Shown: piece by piece, positions 26,772-35,663 of the stretch | How positions within the stretch are numbered: the stretch's first letter is position 1 | Layout of the letters: each line of letters starts with the position of its first letter | Assembly (NCBI RefSeq): GCF_005434945.1 | Contig: NZ_SKCH01000002.1 | Location: 62,001 to 126,000, forward strand | From: Prescottella subtropica | Lineage (GTDB): Bacteria; Actinomycetota; Actinomycetes; Mycobacteriales; Mycobacteriaceae | Length of the DNA: 64,000 nucleotides | Direction: 5' to 3' | The notes under the pieces: model-generated | Database searches by the model: none | The model's input: only the letters and a program-made list of their open reading frames with translations | What the model was told of the DNA's origin: nothing | Translations under genes and position numbers: made by a program

Positions 26772-26844
26772 TGTCGTCGGCAGCCGCGGCGACGAAGTAC
26801 CGACCGGTGCCCAGCCGGTCCGTCACGGGTACGGGAGTGCGCGC

Positions 26845-27759
26845 ATGAGTGCAGACAGCAGTCGCGAGGTCAGCTTGGAGGGCAAGGTCGCCATCGTGAC
26901 CGGGTCGGGAGCCGGTCTCGGCCGGGCGGAGGCCGTCGGCCTCGCTCGATCGGGGGCTGCCGTCGTCGTCAACGATCTCGCCGCGAACGACGCGGTCGAG
27001 GCGACGCTCGACGAGATCCGCACTCTCGGTGGCAAGGCCGAGTTCGTCGCCGGCGACGTCGGCGAGCGGTCCACGGCGGACGCCCTCATGGCGGCGGCGC
27101 AGGGACTCGGCGGCGTCGATATCGTCGTCAACAACGCCGGCATCTGCCGCGACCGCATGCTGTTCGGGATGTCCGACGACGAGTGGGATCTCGTCCTCAA
27201 GGTGCATCTTCGCGGCCACTTCCTGCTCTCCCGCAACGCCGCGGCGTACTGGCGGGACAAGTCCAAGGCCGACGGCGCACCCGTCTACGGCCGCCTGATC
27301 AACACGTCGTCGGAGGCCGGTCTGCTCGGCCCGGCCGGGCAGCCGAACTACGGTGCCGCCAAGGCCGGTATCACCGCGCTGACCCTGTCGGCGGCGCGCG
27401 GCCTGTCCCGGTACGGCGTCCGCGCCAACGCCATCTGCCCGCGGGCCCGGACCGCGATGACCGAATCGGTGTTCGGTGACGCTCCTGCCGGCGAGATCGA
27501 TCCGCTGTCGCCCGAGCATGTCTCCGCGCTGGTGTCGTACCTGGCATCCCCGGCGGCCGACGCGGTCAACGGTCAGGTGTTCGTCGTGTACGGCCCGATG
27601 GTGGCGCTGATGGCAGCTCCCGTCGTCGAGCAGCGATTCGACGCGTCCACGTCGCAGTGGACGCCTGCGGCCCTCGCCGACGAGATGGGCGCCTACTTCG
27701 ACGATCGTGATCCCGAGCGCATGTTCTCGGCCTCGGAGGCGCTGCGGAGTCTCGGCTAG
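26845..27759 (+). CDS. hsd4A: Hsd4A-like SDR, steroid beta-hydroxyacyl-CoA / 17beta-hydroxysteroid dehydrogenase
   Basis: A 304-residue SDR with TGSGAGLG, NNAGICRDRM, a serine in NTSSEAG and the catalytic Y-x3-K in NYGAAKAG. It is the positional match of Rv3502c, whose M. neoaurum counterpart Hsd4A acts on side-chain beta-hydroxy CoA esters and on 17-hydroxysteroids. It is a paralogue of the equally long SDR at 6127-7041, sharing LRGHF/LKGHF and AAAYWR segments. The ATG at 26845 has GGGAG upstream. It is controlled by the KstR palindrome at 26738-26771 and followed by an intrinsic-type terminator. Confidence 0.88.
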   Translation: MSADSSREVSLEGKVAIVTGSGAGLGRAEAVGLARSGAAVVVNDLAANDAVEATLDEIRTLGGKAEFVAGDVGERSTADALMAAAQGLGGVDIVVNNAGICRDRMLFGMSDDEWDLVLKVHLRGHFLLSRNAAAYWRDKSKADGAPVYGRLINTSSEAGLLGPAGQPNYGAAKAGITALTLSAARGLSRYGVRANAICPRARTAMTESVFGDAPAGEIDPLSPEHVSALVSYLASPAADAVNGQVFVVYGPMVALMAAPVVEQRFDASTSQWTPAALADEMGAYFDDRDPERMFSASEALRSLG

Positions 27760-27774
27760 TCACTCTCCCGATGT

Positions 27775-27808
27775 CCCGCAATCGCCCTGTGTAACGGGTG
27801 ATTGCGGG
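27775..27808 (+). terminator. Intrinsic terminator after hsd4A
   Basis: A stem of about 13 bp with one G-T pair (CCCGCAATC outer arm at 27775-27783, GATTGCGGG at 27800-27808) followed by GTTTTC, 16 nt after the hsd4A stop. Confidence 0.75.
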
Positions 27809-27945
27809 GTTTTCGATACATCCGGCAACAAACCCGGCAAAGATGGCGGGTGCGCGGGGTGATTGGATGCGGATGATCGAATCCGATCCCGGGGGATGCG
27901 GCAGTGGTGGGGGACTGCCGCCGGGTAGTTCGATGTACTGGTGTC

Positions 27946-27959
27946 TGGAACGAGTTCCA
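27946..27959. promoter_or_regulatory. KstR-type operator, distal mce4 site
   Basis: TGGAACGAGTTCCA fits TnnAACnnGTTnnA fully and is the core of the 16-nt palindrome CTGGAACGAGTTCCAG. It lies 155 bases before the proximal mce4 box. Confidence 0.65.
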
Positions 27960-28100
27960 GTTTTTCGTAGGTGTCCGTCCGTGTCGACTGTGTTGCCGGG
28001 TGGGCTGAGTGGAATTTTCAGGCCTGTAAGCAGTGTCGATGGCGGATCCGTGTGCGCGGCGAGGTTCGATTCACGCTCGACGGATATCGACCTTTGACAG

Positions 28101-28114
28101 GTGAACACGTTCTA
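28101..28114. promoter_or_regulatory. KstR operator, proximal mce4 site (13/14)
   Basis: GTGAACACGTTCTA fits the consensus except for the first base. The hexamer TAATAT begins 3 nt downstream, so bound KstR would cover the promoter. Confidence 0.75.
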
Positions 28115-28234
28115 GTTAATATGACCTGGGTCACAGAGCGTTTGCCCTGTTCGGACGCTCTGGGGGATGTGTCGTGTCGGGCCGCACTACGCGCCGCACG
28201 CATGAGTAACGACGAGGATTGGTGAGGAGGCAAC

Positions 28235-28999
28235 ATGGTCGACCTCCTCGAGGTGCCACTGAGGGCCGCCGGCGGGTTCTTCGCGATGTCGGCGGACACG
28301 CTCAAGGCCGTCTTCTCGCGCCCGTTCCAGCGGCAGGAGTTCATCGATCAGGCGTGGTTCGTCGCGCGGGTGTCGATGGTTCCGACGATTCTCGTCGCGA
28401 TCCCGTTCACCGTGCTGGTGAGCTTCACGATCAACATCCTGCTGCGCGAGATCGGTGCCGCCGACCTCAGCGGCGCGGGCGCCGCACTCGGTGCGGTGAC
28501 GCAGGTCGGGCCGATCGTGACGGTGCTCATCGTCGCCGGTGCCGGTGCCACCGCGATCTGTGCGGACCTGGCGGCCCGCACGATCCGCGAGGAGATCGAC
28601 GCGATGCGGGTGCTCGGCATCAATCCGCTCCACCGACTGGTCGTGCCGCGCGTACTGGCGTCCACCGCGGTCGCCCTGCTGCTCAACGGCTTGGTCTGCA
28701 CCATCGGCATCCTGGGTGGCTTCCTCTTCTCTGTGTACGTCCAGGACGTCAACCCCGGATCGTTCGTCAACGGCATCACCCTGCTCACCGGGTTCGGCGA
28801 GTTGATGATCTCGATGCTCAAGGCGGGACTGTTCGGCATGATCGCCGGCCTCATGGCCGCCTACCTCGGACTCAACGTCAAGGGTGGCGCCAAGAGTGTC
28901 GGTGACGCCGTCAACCAGACCGTCGTCTTCTCGTTCATGGCGCTCTTCGTGGTCAACGTGCTCGTCACCGCCATCGGCATCAAGCTGACGTCCGGGTGA
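28235..28999 (+). CDS. yrbE4A: YrbE4A, MlaE-type permease subunit of the Mce4 sterol importer
   Basis: A 254-residue inner-membrane permease with about five hydrophobic segments and the family loop LAARTIREEIDAMRVLGINP, which contacts the ATPase. Together with YrbE4B it forms the membrane channel of the Mce4 complex that brings cholesterol and related sterols into the cell. The ATG at 28235 is preceded by GAGGAGG. First gene of the mce4 operon. The ATPase (MceG/Mkl) is encoded outside the window, as is usual. Confidence 0.95.
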   Translation: MVDLLEVPLRAAGGFFAMSADTLKAVFSRPFQRQEFIDQAWFVARVSMVPTILVAIPFTVLVSFTINILLREIGAADLSGAGAALGAVTQVGPIVTVLIVAGAGATAICADLAARTIREEIDAMRVLGINPLHRLVVPRVLASTAVALLLNGLVCTIGILGGFLFSVYVQDVNPGSFVNGITLLTGFGELMISMLKAGLFGMIAGLMAAYLGLNVKGGAKSVGDAVNQTVVFSFMALFVVNVLVTAIGIKLTSG

Positions 29000-29019
29000 G
29001 TGACAGGGGGATGGAATAG

Positions 29020-29871
29020 ATGGCTCTGGTCGCATCCGGGCGGTTCGTGCGCACACGACGGCGTATCGCTCGTAGCTCGCGGTCGGTGGACCGAATCGGT
29101 GAGCAGGCGCTGTTCTTCTGGCGTGCACTCATCTGGGCGCCCAAGGCGCTCGTCCACTATCGGAAGGAAACCGTCCGGCTGATCGCCGAGATCAGCATGG
29201 GCACCGGTGCGCTCGCCGTCATCGGCGGCACCGTCATCATCGTCGGCTTCCTGACCCTGTTCACCGGCGGCACGATCGCGGTGCAGGGATTCAGCTCGCT
29301 CGGCAACATCGGTGTCGAGGCACTCACCGGCTTCTTCGCGGCGTTCATCAACGTGCGCATCGCGGCACCGGTGATCGCCGGCATCGGTCTGGCCGCCACC
29401 ATCGGTGCCGGCTCGACCGCGCAGCTGGGCGCGATGCGGGTCTCCGAGGAGGTCGACGCGCTCGAGTGCATGGCGATCCCGTCGATCCCGTACCTCGTGT
29501 CGACCCGCGTCATGGCCGGGATGATCGCGATCGTCCCGCTGTACTCGCTGGCGGTGATCGCGTCGTTCATCGCCAGCCGGTTCGCGACCGTCGTGATCAA
29601 CGGCCAGTCCCCGGGCGTCTACGACCACTACTTCTCGACGTTCCTCAACCCGACGGACATCCTGTGGTCGTTCGTGCAGGCGATCGTGATGGGTGTCGCG
29701 GTCATGCTCATTCACACCTACTACGGCTTCACCGCGAGCGGTGGCCCGGTGGGGGTCGGTGTGGCCGTCGGCAACGCGGTCCGCGCCTCGCTCATCGCCG
29801 TCGTGACGGTGACCCTGTTGATCTCGCTGGCCATCTACGGACAGTCCGGCAACTTCAATCTTTCCGGATAG
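29020..29871 (+). CDS. yrbE4B: YrbE4B, MlaE-type permease subunit of the Mce4 sterol importer
   Basis: A 283-residue paralogue of YrbE4A, with the coupling loop AAQLGAMRVSEEVDALECMAI-like region near the middle and several membrane spans. Its N-terminus carries a basic cytosolic extension (RFVRTRRRIARSSRS) absent from YrbE4A. The ATG at 29020 is preceded by AGGGGGA. It starts 20 nt after yrbE4A and ends 12 nt before mce4A. Confidence 0.94.
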   Translation: MALVASGRFVRTRRRIARSSRSVDRIGEQALFFWRALIWAPKALVHYRKETVRLIAEISMGTGALAVIGGTVIIVGFLTLFTGGTIAVQGFSSLGNIGVEALTGFFAAFINVRIAAPVIAGIGLAATIGAGSTAQLGAMRVSEEVDALECMAIPSIPYLVSTRVMAGMIAIVPLYSLAVIASFIASRFATVVINGQSPGVYDHYFSTFLNPTDILWSFVQAIVMGVAVMLIHTYYGFTASGGPVGVGVAVGNAVRASLIAVVTVTLLISLAIYGQSGNFNLSG

Positions 29872-29883
29872 GGCGGAGGAACG

Positions 29884-31065
29884 ATGCCCGAAGCTAGGTG
29901 GAAGACGAAACTCGCTGCGGCCGTGATGGTGTTCGGTCTGGTGGCGATCATCGTGGTGGCGTTGACGATGTTCGTCGGCGGCTTCACGAAGAGTGAACCG
30001 GTCACGGTGACGGCGTCCCGTGCCGGCCTGGTGATGGATCCCGACGCCAAGGTCAAGCTCCGTGGTGTCGAGGTCGGCCGGGTCGCGTCGATCGACGAGG
30101 TCGACGGTCAGGCCCGCATCCAGCTCGCCATGGATCCGGCGCAGATGCACCTGATTCCCGCGAACTCGGCCGTCGAGATCAAGTCGACCACTGTGTTCGG
30201 CTCCAAGTACGTCAATTTCGTGGCGCCCGCAGATCCTTCGTCGAAGACACTGCAGCCCGGATCGGTCATCGGCGCGGACAGCGTCACCGTCGAATTCAAC
30301 ACGCTGTTCCAGAATCTGTCGGACCTGCTGCAGCAGATCGAACCGGAGAAGCTCAACGCGACACTCGGCGCGATCTCGTCGGCGCTCAACGGGCGCGGTG
30401 ACGAACTCGGTCAGTTGCTCGCCGAGACGGACACCTACCTGAAGAAGATGAATCCGACGCTGCCGCAACTGCAGCGGGATCTTGCTGCGGCGGACACGGT
30501 GACCAACACCTACGCGGACGTCACCCCCGACCTGATGACGCTGCTCGGGAACCTGACCGCGACCAGCGGCAGCATCGTCGACGAGCGGGAGAACCTGCGG
30601 ATGACGCTGGAGAACGCCGTGGCACTGTCGAACACCGGCAACACGCTGCTCACCGACAACGAGACCGACCTGACGCGCTCGCTGGCCCTGCTCGAGCCCA
30701 CCACGGCGCTGCTGTCCGGGTACTCGCCGTCCATCTCGTGCCTGATCGTCGGACTCAACAAGGCGCGCCCGATGGCGGAGGAGATCGAGGGCGGTGGTCA
30801 GGCCGGCTTCGCGATGAGCGCAGGCTTCCTGCCCGGCTTCGAGCCGTACACCGTCCCGAAGGATCTGCCCAAGGTCAACGCGACCGGCGGACCGAACTGC
30901 TGGGGCCTGCCGGACTTCGATCCGCGCCGTGACGGCAACGCCAAGTTCGTCGCCTCCGACACCGGCACCGTGCCGTTCGTTCCGTCGACGACGGCGTCGC
31001 TCAACGTGCCCAAGCTGTTCCAGTGGCTGTACGGCGGCGTCGCACCGTCGGAGGGGCAGAAGTGA
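29884..31065 (+). CDS. mce4A: Mce4A, MCE-domain sterol-binding subunit
   Basis: 393 residues: an N-terminal membrane anchor (about 10-33), the MCE beta-barrel domain (about 38-115, with VKLRGVEVGRVASI), then a long helical region with the FGSKYVNF landmark. Mce subunits form the needle that shuttles lipid across the periplasm and cell wall. The operon order yrbE4A-yrbE4B-mce4A-F is intact. The C-terminal part has paired cysteines. Stop and next start overlap (TGATG). Confidence 0.94.
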   Translation: MPEARWKTKLAAAVMVFGLVAIIVVALTMFVGGFTKSEPVTVTASRAGLVMDPDAKVKLRGVEVGRVASIDEVDGQARIQLAMDPAQMHLIPANSAVEIKSTTVFGSKYVNFVAPADPSSKTLQPGSVIGADSVTVEFNTLFQNLSDLLQQIEPEKLNATLGAISSALNGRGDELGQLLAETDTYLKKMNPTLPQLQRDLAAADTVTNTYADVTPDLMTLLGNLTATSGSIVDERENLRMTLENAVALSNTGNTLLTDNETDLTRSLALLEPTTALLSGYSPSISCLIVGLNKARPMAEEIEGGGQAGFAMSAGFLPGFEPYTVPKDLPKVNATGGPNCWGLPDFDPRRDGNAKFVASDTGTVPFVPSTTASLNVPKLFQWLYGGVAPSEGQK

Positions 31066-32090
31066 TGCGCGCGACCACAGTCAAGTTCACCGTCTTCACG
31101 ACCGTCATGGTGCTGATCTTCGCGGGCCTCGCAGTCGTGTTCAGTCAGGCACGGTTCAGCAGCACCGAGGACTACCACGCCGAGTTCACCGACGCGTCCG
31201 GCCTGAAGTCGGGGGACAAGGTGCGGATCGCCGGTGTCCCGGTCGGCTCGGTGACCGGCGTCGAGGTCGGTTCCGTGAACCTCGCCCACGTCAGTTTCGA
31301 TGTGGACACGAAATACTCCCTGCTGCACAGCACCCGGGCCACCGTGCGCTACGAGAACCTCGTCGGCGACCGGTACCTGGAACTGCTCGAGGGCACCGGC
31401 GCGCCGGAGACGCTGTCCTCCGGTTCCACGATCCCGCAGACACAGACGTCGCCGGCACTCGACCTGGACCTGCTGCTCGGCGGGTTCAAGCCGCTGCTGC
31501 GCGGGCTGAGCGCCGACCAGGTCAACGACCTCAGCGGTGCATTGTTGCAGGTGATGCAGGGGCAGGGCGGCACACTGGTGTCGCTGCTCGGCGGCACCAG
31601 CTCGTTCACCAACGCGCTCGCCGACCGGGACCAGCTGATCGGTGACGTCATCGTCAACCTGAACAGCACGCTGAAGACGATCGACGACAAGGGCGACCAG
31701 TTCTCGTCGACGGTCGACCAGCTGCAGCAGTTGGTGACCGGCCTGGCACGGGACCGGGATCCGATCGGCGCGGCGATCCCCAAGATCGCCACCGCGACCG
31801 ACGATCTGGCGGGGCTGCTGCAGGGCGCCCGTCCGGACCTGCAGGCGACCATCGCCAACGCGAACCAGCTGGCCGGGAACCTGCAGGACGGTCAGGACGA
31901 CGTCAACTGGGTGCTCGAACGTCTCCCGGAGGCGTACCGGAAGCTCATCCGCGTGGGTACCTACGGCGCGTTCTTCCAGTTCTACACATGTGAGGTCGCG
32001 TTCAAGTTCTCCGGACCGGACGGTCAGGAACTGCGCGTCGACCTGCCGACGACACCGCTGCAGACCACGGGGAGGTGCGCGATCAAATGA
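31065..32090 (+). CDS. mce4B: Mce4B, MCE-domain subunit
   Basis: 341 residues with an N-terminal anchor (about 7-26), the MCE domain beginning YHAEFTDASGLKSGDKVRIA and the VRYENLVGDRYLEL landmark, and a coiled helical tail. The ATG at 31065 shares a base with the mce4A stop. A GTG directly before it is an equally placed alternative that would add one residue. The 3' end overlaps mce4C (ATGA). Confidence 0.93.
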   Translation: MRATTVKFTVFTTVMVLIFAGLAVVFSQARFSSTEDYHAEFTDASGLKSGDKVRIAGVPVGSVTGVEVGSVNLAHVSFDVDTKYSLLHSTRATVRYENLVGDRYLELLEGTGAPETLSSGSTIPQTQTSPALDLDLLLGGFKPLLRGLSADQVNDLSGALLQVMQGQGGTLVSLLGGTSSFTNALADRDQLIGDVIVNLNSTLKTIDDKGDQFSSTVDQLQQLVTGLARDRDPIGAAIPKIATATDDLAGLLQGARPDLQATIANANQLAGNLQDGQDDVNWVLERLPEAYRKLIRVGTYGAFFQFYTCEVAFKFSGPDGQELRVDLPTTPLQTTGRCAIK

Positions 32091-33139
32091 GTAAGCGTGA
32101 ACGAAATCCTGTGCGGATCGGCATCATCGGTGTCGCCGTCTCGGCCTGCCTGGTACTCGCGGGCCTGCAGTACGACCGGCTGCCGTTCCTGTTCGGCGGA
32201 GTCCGCTACGACGCCCTGTTCGAGGACGCGGGCGGTCTGATGGCGGGCGACTTCGTCACCGTCGCCGGCGTCAACGTCGGCAAGGTCGAGACCATCGCCC
32301 TCGACGGCACCGATGTGCGGGTGACGTTCTCGATGGAGGAGGGCATCCGACTCGGCGCCGACACCGGCGCCGACATCAAGACCAACACGATCCTCGGCCG
32401 CAAGTCGCTGCAGGTCACGCCGGAAGGGTTCGACGTGCTCGCGGTCGGCGGCACGATCCCGTTGGAGCGCACCAACTCTCCGTACTCGCTCAACGATGCG
32501 CTCGGGGATCTGTCGTCGACCGTCAACGACCTCGACACCGGTCGGCTCAGCGACTCCCTCGACGCGGTGTCCGAGTCGCTGACCGACACCCCGCCGGAAC
32601 TGCGGACCGCGCTCGACGGCGTCAGCCGCCTGTCCGAGAGCATCAACTCCCGCGACGAGTCGTTGAAGGATCTGCTCGCCCGTGCCGAGAGCGTGACCGG
32701 GATCCTCGCGGACCGCAGTGACCAGATCAACGCGCTCATGGTCGACGGCAACCAGTTGCTCGGGGAACTCGACCGGCGCCGCAACGCGATCAGCGAACTG
32801 ATCACGAACATTTCGGCGGTGTCGCGGCAGCTCACCGGCCTGGTGCAGGACAACGAGCAGCAGATGAAGCCGACCCTCGACAAGTTGAATTCGGTCGTGG
32901 CGAACCTGCAGGACAACAAGGACAACATCAGCCGGGCGCTCGACGGGCTCGGCCCGTACGCGCGGTCGCTGGGCGAGGCCGTCAGCAGCGGCCCGTTCTT
33001 CATGGCGTACGTCGCGAACTTCAGCGTCAGCGCCATGACCCAGACCCTGGTCGACCAGTTGGTGTGGCCGGAACACGTCCCCGAGGACCTGAAGCAGTTC
33101 CCGCCGCTGACCACCGAGCTCAAGGATCCGAACCGATGA
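32087..33139 (+). CDS. mce4C: Mce4C, MCE-domain subunit
   Basis: 350 residues: membrane anchor IGVAVSACLVLAGLQY-like stretch near 17-32, MCE domain (GGLMAGDFVTVAGVNVGKVE) and an extended helical needle segment with heptad-like leucines. It overlaps both neighbours by ATGA, consistent with coupled synthesis of the six Mce subunits. No unusual feature. Confidence 0.93.
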   Translation: MSKRERNPVRIGIIGVAVSACLVLAGLQYDRLPFLFGGVRYDALFEDAGGLMAGDFVTVAGVNVGKVETIALDGTDVRVTFSMEEGIRLGADTGADIKTNTILGRKSLQVTPEGFDVLAVGGTIPLERTNSPYSLNDALGDLSSTVNDLDTGRLSDSLDAVSESLTDTPPELRTALDGVSRLSESINSRDESLKDLLARAESVTGILADRSDQINALMVDGNQLLGELDRRRNAISELITNISAVSRQLTGLVQDNEQQMKPTLDKLNSVVANLQDNKDNISRALDGLGPYARSLGEAVSSGPFFMAYVANFSVSAMTQTLVDQLVWPEHVPEDLKQFPPLTTELKDPNR

Positions 33140-34431
33140 GCGGCGCACAGAAGCAGTCCCGTATCCCGAAGAAGTGGCTGACGATCGGCGGTGCGACCGT
33201 CGTCGTCCTCGCTGTGCTCGTCGCTGCGGTGGTCTACCTGTTCCCGGGTCTCGGCAAGACGACCGTCACGGCACAGTTCCCGTCGACGACGGGCCTGTAC
33301 GCCGGTGACGACGTCCGCGTGCTGGGTGTGCGGGTCGGCTCGATCGAGAGCATCGATCCGAACGGCACCGGCGCGACGGTCGTCATGAACGTCGATCGCT
33401 CCGTGGACATTCCGTCCGACGCGAAGGCCGTGATCGTGGCCCCGAACCTGGTCTCGGCCCGGTTCGTGCAGCTGACCCCCGTGTTCACGGGCGGCACGGC
33501 GATGGCCGACGGTGCCGAGATTCCGCTCGAGCGCACCGCGGTTCCGGTCGAGTGGGACGAGATCAAGACCGAGCTGACGAAACTGTCCGAGGCGCTCGGC
33601 CCGCAGAGCGGCGCCGACCAGGGATCGCTCGGCACGTTCATCGACACGGTCGGCGACAACCTCGACGGCAACGGCGATGCGCTGCGCCGCACCCTGCGGG
33701 AGCTGTCCGACACGATGAAGACGATGTCCGACGGCCGCACCGACCTGTTCGGCACCATCCGCAACCTGCAGACGTTCGTCACGACACTGTCGGCGAGCAA
33801 CGAGCAGATCGTGCAGTTCGGCGGCCGGCTGCGTTCGGTGTCGTCGCTGCTCGCGGACACCAGCGACGAACTCGGTACGGCGCTGCAGGATCTCGACGTC
33901 GCGATCGGTGACGTCAACCGGTTCGTCACCGACAACCGGTCCTCGCTGAACGAGCAGGTCGGCCGGCTCGCCGACGCGACCGCCGTGCTGGTCGAGAAGC
34001 GGCCCGAACTCGAACTGGTGCTGCACGTGGCCCCGACCGCGCTGGCGAACTTCAACAACATCTACAGCCCCCGTCAGGGCTCGCTCAACGGTGTGCTCGC
34101 GGCCAGCAACGCACGGAACCCGATGACGATGGTGTGCGGTCTGATCGCGGGCCTCGAGAACAACGACTCGGATCGTTCGGCGGACCTGTGCGCGCAGTAC
34201 CTGGCGCCGGTCCTCAACTCGATCACCACCAACTACCCGGGCATCATGTCGAACCCGGCGGTCTCGCAGGCCGCCCGACCCGACCAGATCGAGTTCAGCC
34301 CGCCGAGCCTCGCCTCGCAGGTGCCCGCCCGCTCCGCTCCGACGACCGTGTCGGGCCCGCTCGCTGCCATGCCGACGATCGCGGTGCCCAAGGATCTCGG
34401 CGCCCTGCTCACCCCGGGAGGTGGACGATGA
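33136..34431 (+). CDS. mce4D: Mce4D, MCE-domain subunit
   Basis: 431 residues, with an anchor near 17-36, MCE domain (TGLYAGDDVRVLGVRVGSIE) and long helical region. The tail is proline-rich, as is common for MceD. Cysteines at the C-terminal side (MVCGLIAG and SADLCAQYL) may form a disulfide outside the membrane. Overlaps on both sides are ATGA. Confidence 0.93.
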   Translation: MSGAQKQSRIPKKWLTIGGATVVVLAVLVAAVVYLFPGLGKTTVTAQFPSTTGLYAGDDVRVLGVRVGSIESIDPNGTGATVVMNVDRSVDIPSDAKAVIVAPNLVSARFVQLTPVFTGGTAMADGAEIPLERTAVPVEWDEIKTELTKLSEALGPQSGADQGSLGTFIDTVGDNLDGNGDALRRTLRELSDTMKTMSDGRTDLFGTIRNLQTFVTTLSASNEQIVQFGGRLRSVSSLLADTSDELGTALQDLDVAIGDVNRFVTDNRSSLNEQVGRLADATAVLVEKRPELELVLHVAPTALANFNNIYSPRQGSLNGVLAASNARNPMTMVCGLIAGLENNDSDRSADLCAQYLAPVLNSITTNYPGIMSNPAVSQAARPDQIEFSPPSLASQVPARSAPTTVSGPLAAMPTIAVPKDLGALLTPGGGR

Positions 34432-35663
34432 CCGAACGTCGCAGGCGCACCCGTGTGGTGGCGACGTCCGCCGTCGCACTGTCGCTGACCCTGACCGTCA
34501 CCGGCTGTGAATGGAACGGACTGAACTCGGTGCCGCTGCCCGGCACGCAGGGCGGCGGGGACGGCTCGTACTCGGTGCAGATCCAGATGCCGAACGTGAC
34601 GACCATGTCGCAGAATTCGCCGGTGAAGGTGAACGACGTGACGGTCGGCGCGGTCACCGGTATCGAGGTGCAGGACTGGCACGCGCTGGTGACGGTGTCG
34701 TTGAACGAGGGGGTGACACTCCCGGCGAACGCCACCGCGAAGATCGGGCAGACGAGCCTGCTCGGGTCGCAGCATCTGGAACTGTCGGCACCGACCGGTG
34801 TCGCGCCGCAGGGCACCCTGCAGGACGGCGACGTGATTCCACTCGACCGGGCGGGTGCGTTCCCGACCACCGAGCAGACGTTGTCGTCACTGTCGGTGGT
34901 ACTTAACGGTGGTGGGCTCGCGCAGATCAACGACATCACCCGCGAGCTCAACGCAGCCCTGGGTGGCCGCGAGGATTCGGTGCGTGACCTGCTGCCGCAG
35001 CTCGACCAGCTCGTGGGCAGCCTGGACGCGCAGCGCGGTGAGATCATCTCCGCGATGGAGGGAATCGACCGGCTCGCCGGGACCGTCAACAAGCAGACCG
35101 ACACCCTCACCCACGCGCTGGACGCGATCCCGCCGGCGCTCGAGGTGCTGGTGGGTCAGCGGCAGAACCTGACGAATGCGCTCGTCGCACTCGGTAATTT
35201 CAGCGACACCGCCACCCGCGTGATCGACGAGAGCGGCGACGATCTGAAGGGCAACCTGGCGAACCTGGCACCGCTGCTCCAGCAGCTCGCCGGCACCGGT
35301 CACAACCTGACCGAGGTGCTGTCACTGATGCTGACGTTCCCGTTCACGATGAAGAACCTGGATCAGGTCTTCCAGGGCGACTACGCGAACCTGAACATGA
35401 TGATCGACCTGACGAACCAGCGTTTGAACGACAACTTCATGTCCGACACCGGCCTGGGGGCGACGCTCGGCGGCGTCGAGGGTGCACTGGGACGTATCGC
35501 CGGCACTGCCGGCCAGGCCGCCGATCCGCTGAAGATCCCGAACCCGAAGAAACCCGACCTGATCCAGGCGGAACCGAAGCCCGCACCGAAACCCGAACAG
35601 AACAATGGGATTCCGCTGCTGCAGATTCCCGGCCTTCCGCAACTAGGAGTGCCGACGCCATGA
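34428..35663 (+). CDS. mce4E: Mce4E lipoprotein (LprN-like), MCE-domain subunit
   Basis: 411 residues. The basic start MTERRRRTR is followed by a hydrophobic core and the lipobox VTGC with Cys27 as the probable lipidation site, as in other MceE proteins. The MCE domain follows (VKVNDVTVGAVTGIEVQ), then the helical needle and a Pro/Lys-rich tail. Overlaps mce4D and mce4F by ATGA. Confidence 0.93.
   Translation: MTERRRRTRVVATSAVALSLTLTVTGCEWNGLNSVPLPGTQGGGDGSYSVQIQMPNVTTMSQNSPVKVNDVTVGAVTGIEVQDWHALVTVSLNEGVTLPANATAKIGQTSLLGSQHLELSAPTGVAPQGTLQDGDVIPLDRAGAFPTTEQTLSSLSVVLNGGGLAQINDITRELNAALGGREDSVRDLLPQLDQLVGSLDAQRGEIISAMEGIDRLAGTVNKQTDTLTHALDAIPPALEVLVGQRQNLTNALVALGNFSDTATRVIDESGDDLKGNLANLAPLLQQLAGTGHNLTEVLSLMLTFPFTMKNLDQVFQGDYANLNMMIDLTNQRLNDNFMSDTGLGATLGGVEGALGRIAGTAGQAADPLKIPNPKKPDLIQAEPKPAPKPEQNNGIPLLQIPGLPQLGVPTP

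Larger units (their letters stand above)
27809..28234. other. Upstream regulatory region of mce4, no gene seen
   Basis: This 426-nt stretch has no credible coding frame on either strand and is locally less GC-rich. It holds two KstR-type boxes (27946-27959 and 28101-28114), a TAATAT hexamer at 28117-28122 just behind the second box that could be a -10 element, and the GAGGAGG ribosome site for yrbE4A at the right end. A long leader or small RNA cannot be excluded. Confidence 0.7.
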
